Shown piece by piece: positions 54,765 to 63,085 of a stretch of DNA of 64,000 bases. A program made the position numbers and the translations under genes. Location: NCBI RefSeq assembly GCF_015461845.1, contig NZ_JACOPW010000002.1:1054001-1118000 (forward strand), given 5' to 3'. Numbering within the stretch: the first letter of the stretch is position 1; every line of letters begins with the position of its first letter. The DNA is from Pseudomonas mucoides (lineage in GTDB: Bacteria; Pseudomonadota; Gammaproteobacteria; Pseudomonadales; Pseudomonadaceae). Under the pieces are notes generated by a model. It searched no databases, was not told the origin of the DNA, and saw only the letters and a list, made by a program, of their open reading frames with translations.

Positions 54765-54858
54765 CTTGTAGGAGTGAGCCTGCTCGCGATAGCGCAGTGT
54801 CAGTCAACAGAGATGTGGACTGTGCCGCCGCCATCGCGAGCAAGCTCGCTCCCACAGT
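54765..54858. repeat. Inverted REP pair
   Basis: TTGTAGGAGTGAGCCTGCTC and CGCGAGCAAGCTCGCTCCCA face each other across about 50 bp. The pair lies between the convergent dehydrogenase and reductase genes and may serve as a bidirectional transcript end. Confidence 0.85.
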
Positions 54859-54865
54859 TTTTGAA

Positions 54866-55873
54866 TCAAGCCAGCAATGCCATGAGGTCGTTATACAACG
54901 CCTCGGGAATCTGCACGCCCTCCACCAGGCTACGCGCCCGCGCTTCGTATCGGCGTTGAGATGGCAAACGTGCGCCCTGCCCCTCGATACCCTGGAACAA
55001 CGCTTCAGCCCTGGCCAGATGCACCTCTGTCGAATCCCCCAAAAAGCGTCGTGGGTCCAGGGCAATGATCAGTTCCCCATGGTACGGCGACGATTTGCTG
55101 CCCGCATCGTAGGCCAGGGATTCGGCACTGGTCAGGTCGCCGATCAACGGCCCGGCAATCAGCTCCACCATGGCCGCCAGCGCCGAGCCCTTGTGCCCGC
55201 CGAATGTCAGCATCGCGCCGCTGTCGAGGACGACGTTGGCATCGGTGCACGGTTGCCCCTGCGCGTCCACGCCCCAGCCCTCGGGAATCGCTTTGCCGGC
55301 ACGACGATGCAGTTCGATGTCGCCACGGGCGATGGCGCTGGTGGCGAAGTCGAACACGAACGGATCCTGTCCCTGACGGGGCCAGCCGAAGGCAATGGGG
55401 TTGGTGCCGAACACCGGCAAGCGCCCACCGGCCGGTGCCACCCAGGCATGACTTGGATTACACGCCAGCGCCACCAGTCCGGCAGCAGTCAATTGCTCGA
55501 TCTCCACCCACAGCGCCGAGAAATGCACACAGTGATTGATCGCCAACGCCGCAATCCCGTTGGCTCGGGTTTTCTCCGTCAGCAACGGCAAACCTGCCTG
55601 AAACGCCAACTGCGAAAAACCGCCACCGGCATCCACCCGCACAATCGAGGGCGCCTGGTTGATCACTTCGGGTTCAGCCGTGGCCGAGACTTTGCCGGCG
55701 CGCAGGGAGTTGACGCACCCCAGAACCCGGTACAAACCGTGGGAGGCACAGCCATCGCGCTCGCCGGCCGTCACCGTCGTCGCCACCGCACGCGCATGGG
55801 CCAGGTTAAAACCGTTGTGCAACAGGATCGATTCGGCCAACGCGTGGGCTTCGATCAGGGTCAGTCGGATCAT
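54866..55873 (-). CDS. Delta1-pyrroline-2-carboxylate reductase (malate/lactate dehydrogenase-2 family)
   Basis: The 335-residue Ldh2-family NAD(P)H oxidoreductase has the conserved HG in ASHGLYRV and GTNPIAFGWP. In this context it should reduce Delta1-pyrroline-2-carboxylate, the product of the 3-hydroxyproline dehydratases, to L-proline. AAGGAG supports ATG 55873 over 55879. It is convergent with the semialdehyde dehydrogenase. Confidence 0.88.
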   Translation of the reverse strand: MIRLTLIEAHALAESILLHNGFNLAHARAVATTVTAGERDGCASHGLYRVLGCVNSLRAGKVSATAEPEVINQAPSIVRVDAGGGFSQLAFQAGLPLLTEKTRANGIAALAINHCVHFSALWVEIEQLTAAGLVALACNPSHAWVAPAGGRLPVFGTNPIAFGWPRQGQDPFVFDFATSAIARGDIELHRRAGKAIPEGWGVDAQGQPCTDANVVLDSGAMLTFGGHKGSALAAMVELIAGPLIGDLTSAESLAYDAGSKSSPYHGELIIALDPRRFLGDSTEVHLARAEALFQGIEGQGARLPSQRRYEARARSLVEGVQIPEALYNDLMALLA

Positions 55874-56025
55874 GGTCATCTCCTTGAACAGACCGGTCAG
55901 GGTGGTCTATTCGAGGCGACAGGGCTTGATGGGTTTGCACGGAGGGAGTGACGAAATCAGCACAGGTGCTTCACCAAGTGCCCGCGACAGTGCAATGACG
56001 ATCCCTGCACTGTCGCCCCTGTCGG

Positions 56026-57438
56026 TCAGGCCTTCGTGCTTCGTACCGCTGGCACAACCACCGCCGATTTCCTGGCCAGCAGGTAGTAAAGAACACCCGG
56101 CACCACCAGCCCGACGATCCAGGAAATATCCACGCCGCCCAGTTGCGAAACCATCGGCCCGGAGTAGAAATGCGTGTCGACAAACGGCAGCTGGATCAAC
56201 ACGCCGCTGACATACACGCTGATCCCCAACACGTTCCAGCGACCGTAACGCCCGGCCGGGTCGGACAAGGCCGGGATGTCATAGCGCTCCTTGTTGATGA
56301 AGTAGTAGTCCACCAGATTGATCGCGCTCCACGGGGTGAAGAACGTCAGCAAAAACAGGATGAAGTACTTGAAGGAGTTGAGGAACGAGTACTGGCCGAC
56401 CAACGCGAGCGTGGTCGATGCCGCGACGATCAGCAGCACAAACAGCATGCGCTGGCGGCCGGTGATTTCCAGGCGACTGCGGAAACCGCTGATGATGGTG
56501 GCCACGCACATGAAGCTGCCATAGGCGTTAAGAGTGGACACGGTGACTTTGCCGAACACCACGCTCAGGTACAGCAGCGACGCCATCACCCCGGTACTGC
56601 CCAGGCCGACGATGGTCGCCACTTCGTGACCGCGAAAGTTGGCACCGGCCAGTGCGGCGGCAAACACCCCCAGCACCATGGATGCCTGGGCGCCGAGCAC
56701 GGTCCCGAGGCCAACGGCGGTGAACGTTTTCCAGGACGACGTTTTGCTCGGCAGGTAACGCGAGTAGTCGGCCACGTACGGGCCAAACGCAATCTGCCAG
56801 GACGCCGACAGCGACACTGCCAACAGGAAAGTGCTCCAGCCAAAGTGGCGGTTTTCCAGGAGCAGGCCGATGTCGTTGAGGGTCATCAAGCGGGTAAACA
56901 GGTACGCGAAGGCGATGATGCCGAGCACGCTGGCCACACGCCCCACCAAGTGAATCACCCGATAGCCGAAGATCGTCAGGAACGTGATGCACGCGGCGAA
57001 AATCAGGATGCCGGTGCTGTCGCTGACGCTGATCAACTGGGCAATCGCCTGCCCCGACAACACCGCGCCGGTGGCGCTGAAACCGAGGTACATCAGGCAC
57101 ACCAGCACAATCGGGATCGCCGCGCCATAGACCCCGAACTGCACACGGCTGGAGATCATCTGCGGCAGACCCAGTTTCGGGCCCTGGGCCGCGTGCAAGG
57201 CAACGACCGCACCGCCGAGCAACTGGCCGATCAGCAAGCCGATCAATGACCAGAACACATCCCCGCCCAAGACCACGGCCAATGCCCCGGTGACGATTGC
57301 GGTGATTTGCAGGTTGGCGCCGAGCCACAGGGTGAACTGGCTGTAGAGGCTGCCATGACGCTCGGCCTCGGGGATGAAATCGATCGAGCGGGTCTCAATC
57401 AGGGGACTTCGTTGTTGGCTATCGTGGAGCTGAGTCAT
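56026..57438 (-). CDS. NCS1-family permease (cytosine/purine/hydantoin type)
   Basis: The 470-residue membrane protein has about twelve helices. Its NCS1 features include FTLWLGANLQITAIVTGALA near helix 1 and a WSAINLVDYYFINKERYDI region. NCS1 permeases import nucleobases, hydantoins, allantoin or related heterocycles with cations. Placement beside the hydroxyproline genes and before an amidohydrolase gives two possible substrates: a hydroxyproline derivative, or a cyclic amide. ATG 57438 is chosen. Confidence 0.88.
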   Translation of the reverse strand: MTQLHDSQQRSPLIETRSIDFIPEAERHGSLYSQFTLWLGANLQITAIVTGALAVVLGGDVFWSLIGLLIGQLLGGAVVALHAAQGPKLGLPQMISSRVQFGVYGAAIPIVLVCLMYLGFSATGAVLSGQAIAQLISVSDSTGILIFAACITFLTIFGYRVIHLVGRVASVLGIIAFAYLFTRLMTLNDIGLLLENRHFGWSTFLLAVSLSASWQIAFGPYVADYSRYLPSKTSSWKTFTAVGLGTVLGAQASMVLGVFAAALAGANFRGHEVATIVGLGSTGVMASLLYLSVVFGKVTVSTLNAYGSFMCVATIISGFRSRLEITGRQRMLFVLLIVAASTTLALVGQYSFLNSFKYFILFLLTFFTPWSAINLVDYYFINKERYDIPALSDPAGRYGRWNVLGISVYVSGVLIQLPFVDTHFYSGPMVSQLGGVDISWIVGLVVPGVLYYLLARKSAVVVPAVRSTKA

Positions 57439-57547
57439 TATTTTTATTCTCTTCAAAGGTAGAAACCATGCCGAACAGTTCAGCCAGCTGCTACAGAATT
57501 GTGTTGAAGCTGAAATTGTTTAGCTGATCGGCATTAGTAGGCGTGGG

Positions 57548-59395
57548 TTATTTTTGTTGTTCGGTCATGGCCACTTGGCCTACGAACGGCGCCTTGGCCC
57601 ACACGATCTTGCCCCCCACCACGGTCATCAACACGCTGTTGCGGGCCAATTCATCCTCGGGCACCTGCATGAAGTTTTTATCCAGCACGATCAGGTCCGC
57701 AAACTTGCCCACCTCGACCGAACCGACGACGTTCTCCAGCTTCAGTTGCTCGGCGGCGTTGACGGTGATGGTGCGCAGCACTTCGGCACGGGACAACGCC
57801 GGGTCGGCATTCAGGCGACCCGCGTATTGGGGGCCATAGCTGTGCGGGTTGGTCGGATCACCGGAACGGGTGACACCGACTTTCAGTGCCAGGAACTCAT
57901 CGAGCGGATCAACCGGCCAGTCGCTGCCATAGGCCACGCGACCACCCGCACGGGCGATGCTGCCCGAAGGCTCCATACGCGCAAATCGAGTAGGCCCGAG
58001 GTGATCGCTGGTGCCGTCAACGGTGGACGGTGCCTGCTGCGCCCACTGGAAGGACATGTTGGCGGTCACGTCGAGGGCCTTGAAGCGCCCATAGTCGGCG
58101 GGGTCCACGGACTCGTTGTGGGTGACGGTCGGGCGAAAGCCATTGCCGGGCAATTGTTGGCGCACGTATTCGATGCCGTCGAGTGAGTCACGCACGGCGC
58201 GGTCGCCGGTGGCGTGCAGGTGCGGATCGAGGCCGGCCTGCACCGCTTGCAACAGCAGCGGCTTGAGCACTTGCGGCGGGAAATACAGCTCACCGACGTT
58301 TTTACCCGGCGCCCATTTTGGTGCCTTCTCGGTGCCGGCGTTGCGCAGGTACGGCGTCAACATCGCACCGGTGTCCGCCGGGGCATTGATGATGCCATCC
58401 ATGAACAATTTGACGTGACGCATGCTCACGCCGGGCGCGACTTTGGCTTCGCCCTGATCGTAGGTCGCGGCCATTGCCTTGGCCTCGGCGATGGTTTTCG
58501 CCGGGTCGGCTGCAGCGGCGGCCGGGTCCAGTTTGATCGCCAGCAAGGCCCGGGCGGTCAGTTCACCCGACTGCTGCAAGGTGGTGAAGGCTTTGCCGTT
58601 CTCCGGCCCCGACAAGGCATCGAAGAAACTGGTGATGCCTTGCTGGCGCATGGCGTCGAGCGCCGCGCGGGTCTGGTTGAGTTTTTCCGCGTCGGTGGCC
58701 GGCGGCACCACGGCGGCCATCGCGTCGGCCGCGCCGTCTTCGCAGATGCCGGTGAGGTTGCCGGCACTGTCGCGCACGTACTTGCCATCCCCGGGGTTGG
58801 CGGTGTTTTTGCTGATGCCGGCGACGGCCAGGCCGCGCGAGTTGGTCAGCACGGTGTGGAAATCGGTGGAGCGCACCTGAATCGGCCGGTCGGTCTTGAG
58901 GGCGTCCAGCGTCGATTTGTCCGGGTCGCCGTCGAGGCCGTCCATGCCCATCCGGTCCCAGCTGCCGACTTCGAGCCAGACATCAGGCCCCTTGCCCTTG
59001 TCGGCATCCAGGCACGCCTGAATGGTGGTCTGGAATTCCTTGCGCGTCATGGTCTGGTATTTCAGGTCGCATAACGTCATGGCGCGGCCGCCGTCACCGG
59101 GGTGCATGTGCGCATCGATGAAGCCCGGCATCAGCATGCGCCCCGCCAGATCGATCAATTGCGTTTGTTTGCCGATGTACGACGCCGCCCCTTCATCGTT
59201 GCCGACGTAGACGATCTTCCCGCCCGTGACGGCAATTGCCTGCTGCACCGAGTTCTGGCCATCGACGGTGTAGACATAGCCGTTGCGCATGACCATGTCT
59301 GCCGGGGTCGAACCCTGGGTCTGGCACCCCACCAGCGCCAGACCGGAAAATGCCGTGGTTGCCGCAATGGCGACAAAAAGCCTGGAGAATTTCAA
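57548..59395 (-). CDS. Lipoprotein amidohydrolase, YtcJ-like (amidohydrolase family 3)
   Basis: The protein has about 615 residues. A lipoprotein signal ends LALVGC, so it is likely lipid-anchored in the envelope. The metal motif is DAHMHPGD, with HVKLFMDG and later HLHATGDRAV and YGSDWPVD. The family hydrolyses amides or imines; the substrate is unknown. The best start is TTG 59395 (or GTG 59404), with GAGG upstream; the ATG further up gives no signal sequence. It is leftward, with a LuxR gene upstream on the same strand. Confidence 0.87.
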   Translation of the reverse strand: MKFSRLFVAIAATTAFSGLALVGCQTQGSTPADMVMRNGYVYTVDGQNSVQQAIAVTGGKIVYVGNDEGAASYIGKQTQLIDLAGRMLMPGFIDAHMHPGDGGRAMTLCDLKYQTMTRKEFQTTIQACLDADKGKGPDVWLEVGSWDRMGMDGLDGDPDKSTLDALKTDRPIQVRSTDFHTVLTNSRGLAVAGISKNTANPGDGKYVRDSAGNLTGICEDGAADAMAAVVPPATDAEKLNQTRAALDAMRQQGITSFFDALSGPENGKAFTTLQQSGELTARALLAIKLDPAAAAADPAKTIAEAKAMAATYDQGEAKVAPGVSMRHVKLFMDGIINAPADTGAMLTPYLRNAGTEKAPKWAPGKNVGELYFPPQVLKPLLLQAVQAGLDPHLHATGDRAVRDSLDGIEYVRQQLPGNGFRPTVTHNESVDPADYGRFKALDVTANMSFQWAQQAPSTVDGTSDHLGPTRFARMEPSGSIARAGGRVAYGSDWPVDPLDEFLALKVGVTRSGDPTNPHSYGPQYAGRLNADPALSRAEVLRTITVNAAEQLKLENVVGSVEVGKFADLIVLDKNFMQVPEDELARNSVLMTVVGGKIVWAKAPFVGQVAMTEQQK

Positions 59396-59526
59396 CTGCC
59401 TCACCTCTGTTTTTATAGTTTTGGAAGAGGCCCGAACAGCCTGCGCGCAAGCCCCTGATATGCAAGGCATACCCTAGCGTGCGCGGGCGTTGGATGGACC
59501 TCCACAAATGAGGAGGGGGCGGTGAT

Positions 59527-60543
59527 TCAGAGGGCTTCGCGGCGGGTTGCCTGTGCAGACAAGACAGCGCCCAGCTCGACTTTGCTTTTCACGCCGAGCT
59601 GCAAATAGCAGTTGCGCAGATAAGTGCGCACCGTCGCAGGGCTCAAGCCCAGGATCTTGGCGATCTCTTTATACGAGTGACCGGCCGCGAACAGCATCGC
59701 CGCCGTCCGCTCCCGTGGCGCCAGCACCACGCCGCGTGACTGCGTTTCGAGGGACAGAATGACGTGCTTGCCATTCGGGCTGAGGGTCAGCGCACAACGG
59801 CCCAGACGCATGACGCTCGGCGCTTTTGGCAGTTGCGCGATCACTTGCGCCGGCAGCATCGAACCGCTCCACCCCGGCACCTCGCGCTGGATCGCCGCAC
59901 ACAGGCTGGCGCCGACGTACAGCAGCGTGCCGTCCATGCGCGCTACGCCAAAGTCGCTGGCACCGTTACCGGTGTCGATGCGGATCATGTCCTGCACCTG
60001 GAAGCGCCACAGCTGCAACAGGTGATCGCAGAAGGCCGAAAACAATGCGGCCTCGCTGTCGTTGAACCCCGGCGCGTGTTCGCCGCGATACAGGCAGACA
60101 AAAAACATCAAACCGCTTTCGGGCAACTCGAAGGTGATGCAGATCACATGGTAGAGGTCATGACGGCGAGCGAACGTGTCGACCTCTACATGGGGATCGG
60201 TGTAGCCACTGTCACGCACCACCGCGCCGGGTTGACTCAAGGTGTCATGGGAGAACCGGTCGCTGCCTGCGCTCTTGTGCCATTCGGCGGCAAACGACTC
60301 GGGCAGGTCGATGCGCCCGTGCATCCAGCTTTTCGGCGCCACATGGGCATCCGACGTGGACATCTCGCCCCACCACGCCGACGCGAACGGCACCAATGAG
60401 CGAAAGGCTTGCAGCCCGTCTTCGATGAATTGCGAGGCGCCGCGCTCCCGAGCCAGTCGCCCGAGGTGCAACACGCACTGATTGAATGCCTTCAGCGTCG
60501 CCATCGACGGTGTGCCGCCGACCTCACTCCCCTCCTCCATCAT
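59527..60543 (-). CDS. LuxR-family transcriptional regulator
   Basis: The 338-residue protein has a large N-terminal sensor part (residues about 1-260, possibly PAS- or GAF-like) and a C-terminal LuxR HTH (LAPRERTAAMLFAAGHSYKE, then IAKILGLSPATVRTYLRNCY). ATG 60543 is preceded by AGGA. It lies 131 bp upstream of the amidohydrolase gene and probably regulates it. There is no receiver domain or autoinducer-binding signature. Confidence 0.85.
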   Translation of the reverse strand: MMEEGSEVGGTPSMATLKAFNQCVLHLGRLARERGASQFIEDGLQAFRSLVPFASAWWGEMSTSDAHVAPKSWMHGRIDLPESFAAEWHKSAGSDRFSHDTLSQPGAVVRDSGYTDPHVEVDTFARRHDLYHVICITFELPESGLMFFVCLYRGEHAPGFNDSEAALFSAFCDHLLQLWRFQVQDMIRIDTGNGASDFGVARMDGTLLYVGASLCAAIQREVPGWSGSMLPAQVIAQLPKAPSVMRLGRCALTLSPNGKHVILSLETQSRGVVLAPRERTAAMLFAAGHSYKEIAKILGLSPATVRTYLRNCYLQLGVKSKVELGAVLSAQATRREAL

Positions 60544-60764
60544 CTTGATCCTGTTGGCTGCCTGGCATTTTTTTCGACCATGCCACAAGGCCAGCGATGG
60601 CGTCCACAAGCCCTGCATTCATGCGCAAAACGGCAACAGTGTTTGTCCTTCCGACCGCTGTTTGAGGCCGGGGCAAACCCCTAGCATCGTTCCTGCCCGG
60701 TGAGCATTTACCAACCGCTCACAAGGTAGAAAACCAACCCTCCTCAAACGATACGGTGAACGCC

Positions 60765-61037
60765 ATGAAACTTTCGAAATTCGCGCTTCTGCTGACACTG
60801 GCCAGTCTCGGCGCCCCCGCCTTCGCTGACGATAGTTCTGCAAAGGCCGCAACGGCCAACAGCCCGGTTGAAACTTACACCTACGACACCCACCTCGACA
60901 TCAAACGCGTCATCAGCGTGTCAGACGTCGGCGATGAGTGTGGCCCGGTACCGGCGCAAATGACCTACGAAGACTCCCGCGGTCAACAGCACGTCCTGCA
61001 ATACCAAGTCATGGGCACCGGCTGTTCCAACGGTTGA
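60765..61037 (+). CDS. DUF2790 small periplasmic protein
   Basis: The 90-residue protein has a signal peptide (ALLLTLASLGAPAFA) and the DUF2790 core: ETYTYDTHLDIKRVISVSDV, then CGPVPAQMTYEDS and GTGC. The two cysteines probably pair. The family is common in Pseudomonas, often copper- or stress-associated, with no proven function. The start may be ATG 60765 or GTG 60756. Confidence 0.88.
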   Translation: MKLSKFALLLTLASLGAPAFADDSSAKAATANSPVETYTYDTHLDIKRVISVSDVGDECGPVPAQMTYEDSRGQQHVLQYQVMGTGCSNG

Positions 61038-61088
61038 ATACCGTGCAGACGATGGAGGGTCGACACTCCATACCGGCGGCACTGGCGT

Positions 61089-62027
61089 TTATCTGTTTTT
61101 GCTTGACCCGACGATTTTCTCATCGGAGGCCAACAGGACCGGAATGTAATCCTTGAGAAAATCCACCCAGGTCTTGATTTTCGCATCGACGAATTTGCGT
61201 GACGGATAGATGGCGAACACATTCAGTTCTTCGAAACGATACTCAGGCAACACCCGCACCAAGGTCCCCGCTTTCAAACCTTCCACGGCAGACGCAATCG
61301 GTTGAATGCCGATGCCCATTCCGTTGCTGATCGCCACTGTCATCGCGTCGGCGGTGTTGACGTGAAACGGCGACATCGGTGTGCTCACCGTCTCCACGCC
61401 TTCGGGCCCTTCGAATACCCAGTTCTCCGCCGGCATCACAGTATTCACAATCCGCAGGCAATCATGTGCGCCCAGTGCAACCGGTGCGTGGGGAATTCCG
61501 CGTTTCTTCAAGTACGCGGGCGAAGCGCAAAGAATGCTGTAGGTAATGCCCAGCCGCTGCGCGACAAAGCCTGAATCGGGTAAGTCCCGCGCCAACACAA
61601 TCGACATGTCATAGCCTTCTTCCAGCAAATCCGGCAGCCGATTGGTCAGGGTCAAATCAAACATCACCGATGGTTGCGTCTCTCTGTAGCGAGCGATGGC
61701 GTTGATCACGTAGTGATTGCCCACGGCGGACATCGCATGAATTTTCAGCCGACCCACGGGCCTGGTTTGCGCCGTCCCCGCTTCTTCATCGGCTTCGCGC
61801 ATCTCCTCGATAATCTTCTCGCAGCGTTGCAAATAGCGCAGGCCCGCCTCGGTCAGGGCCAGACGCCGGGTCGTGCGATTGATCAGGCGTGTTTGCAGCC
61901 GCGCCTCCAGGCTGGAAACCGCTTTGGACACGTTAGTGGTCGAGGTGTCCAGCATCGCCGCTGCGGCCGTGAAGCTGCCGCTCTGGGCCACGGCGATGAA
62001 ACAACGCATGGTTTGGAAAACATCCAT
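61089..62027 (-). CDS. LysR-family transcriptional regulator (CrgA/DsdC-type)
   Basis: The 312-residue protein has an N-terminal HTH (MRCFIAVAQSGSFTAAAAML, then TTNVSKAVSSLEARL) and effector domain. It is 76 bp downstream of an aldo/keto reductase gene on the same strand, with a strong terminator between, so it has its own promoter. It may control the reductase and efflux genes. Confidence 0.9.
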   Translation of the reverse strand: MDVFQTMRCFIAVAQSGSFTAAAAMLDTSTTNVSKAVSSLEARLQTRLINRTTRRLALTEAGLRYLQRCEKIIEEMREADEEAGTAQTRPVGRLKIHAMSAVGNHYVINAIARYRETQPSVMFDLTLTNRLPDLLEEGYDMSIVLARDLPDSGFVAQRLGITYSILCASPAYLKKRGIPHAPVALGAHDCLRIVNTVMPAENWVFEGPEGVETVSTPMSPFHVNTADAMTVAISNGMGIGIQPIASAVEGLKAGTLVRVLPEYRFEELNVFAIYPSRKFVDAKIKTWVDFLKDYIPVLLASDEKIVGSSKNR

Positions 62028-62058
62028 CGGTTTTGCCTCGGCGCACAATTGACCAGTC

Positions 62059-62092
62059 AAAAAAAAGCGGCGGCCCGAGATCAGGCCGCCGC
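62059..62092 (-). terminator. Rho-independent terminator after aldo/keto reductase
   Basis: GCGGCGGCC (62067-62075) pairs with GGCCGCCGC (62084-62092), with eight T on the minus strand at 62059-62066. It ends leftward transcription from the reductase gene. Confidence 0.93.
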
Positions 62093-62103
62093 GCTAGCAT
62101 GGG

Positions 62104-63054
62104 TTACCTTTTGCCCGGGATAAAGCCCGGAATACCGGTTTCCACCACCGAGTTGAAGCGCACCCGCGTCGTGATGTCCTCCTTGATCTCAAGCATGGCC
62201 CGGTGCGGCAGCGTGGTAATGTCAAAGTTTTCCTGAATATGGCTCAGTGTCGCAGACGTGGTCAGAAACGCCACACCGCGCTGCACCGACCAGGCCAAGG
62301 CGACTTGAGCCGGGGTTCTGCGCAGGTGTTTGGCGATGCCGGTCAGCACCGGATCTTCCAGCACCGCAGGCTGCATGCCATGACCGAGCGGCGCAAACGC
62401 GAGGACGATGATGCCGTGCAGTTTGCAGAACTCCAGCAGCTCCCATTCCGGCAAATACGGGTGGGATTCCACCTGCACCACGGCAGGTTTTATCCGCGCG
62501 ACTTCGACAATCGCCTTCAACGCCTCAAGGGTGATGTCCGACAAGCCGATGGACTTGCAGCGCCCTTCATCCACGAGCTGTTCCAACGCCCGCCACGTCT
62601 CGATCAAGGTCACGCCCGAGTCATAGATCATGTGGCCGAACGGGTCTCGGGGTTCCTGGTCATCACCGGGTTGAAAGGCGAACGGCGTGTGGATCAGGTA
62701 GCAGTCAACGTAATCCACTTGAAGACGCCGGCAACTGGCCTCGAACGCCGGCAACACGCGCTCGGGACGATGGTTGGTGTTCCACAGTTTGGTGGTGATG
62801 AACAGGTCTTCGCGCCGGGCCTTGCCCGAGTCGATGAAGGCCTTGAACGCCACGCCCACGGCTTCTTCATTGCGATAACGCTCGGCGCAGTCGAAATGAC
62901 GGAAACCGGTTTCCAGCGCGTGGGTGACCGCTTGGGTGGTGACGCTGAGGTCGCGGAACAAGGTGCCAAAGCCCACGGCTGGCATCTCGGCCGAGCCGTG
63001 GTTCAGTGCAAATTTTGTCTCGCGAAGTTCGTCGTGAAAGGCTTCGTAGGTCAT
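62104..63054 (-). CDS. Aldo/keto reductase
   Basis: The 316-residue NADPH-dependent reductase has the tetrad residues in FDCAERYRNE (Asp, Tyr), TTKLWN (Lys) and YLIHTPF (His). The substrate is unknown. ATG 63054 has GGAG upstream. It lies 31 bp after the efflux protein gene and may share its operon. Confidence 0.9.
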   Translation of the reverse strand: MTYEAFHDELRETKFALNHGSAEMPAVGFGTLFRDLSVTTQAVTHALETGFRHFDCAERYRNEEAVGVAFKAFIDSGKARREDLFITTKLWNTNHRPERVLPAFEASCRRLQVDYVDCYLIHTPFAFQPGDDQEPRDPFGHMIYDSGVTLIETWRALEQLVDEGRCKSIGLSDITLEALKAIVEVARIKPAVVQVESHPYLPEWELLEFCKLHGIIVLAFAPLGHGMQPAVLEDPVLTGIAKHLRRTPAQVALAWSVQRGVAFLTTSATLSHIQENFDITTLPHRAMLEIKEDITTRVRFNSVVETGIPGFIPGKR

Positions 63055-63085
63055 GTCGTTACTCCACTCTCTGAGGCCGCAGCCT

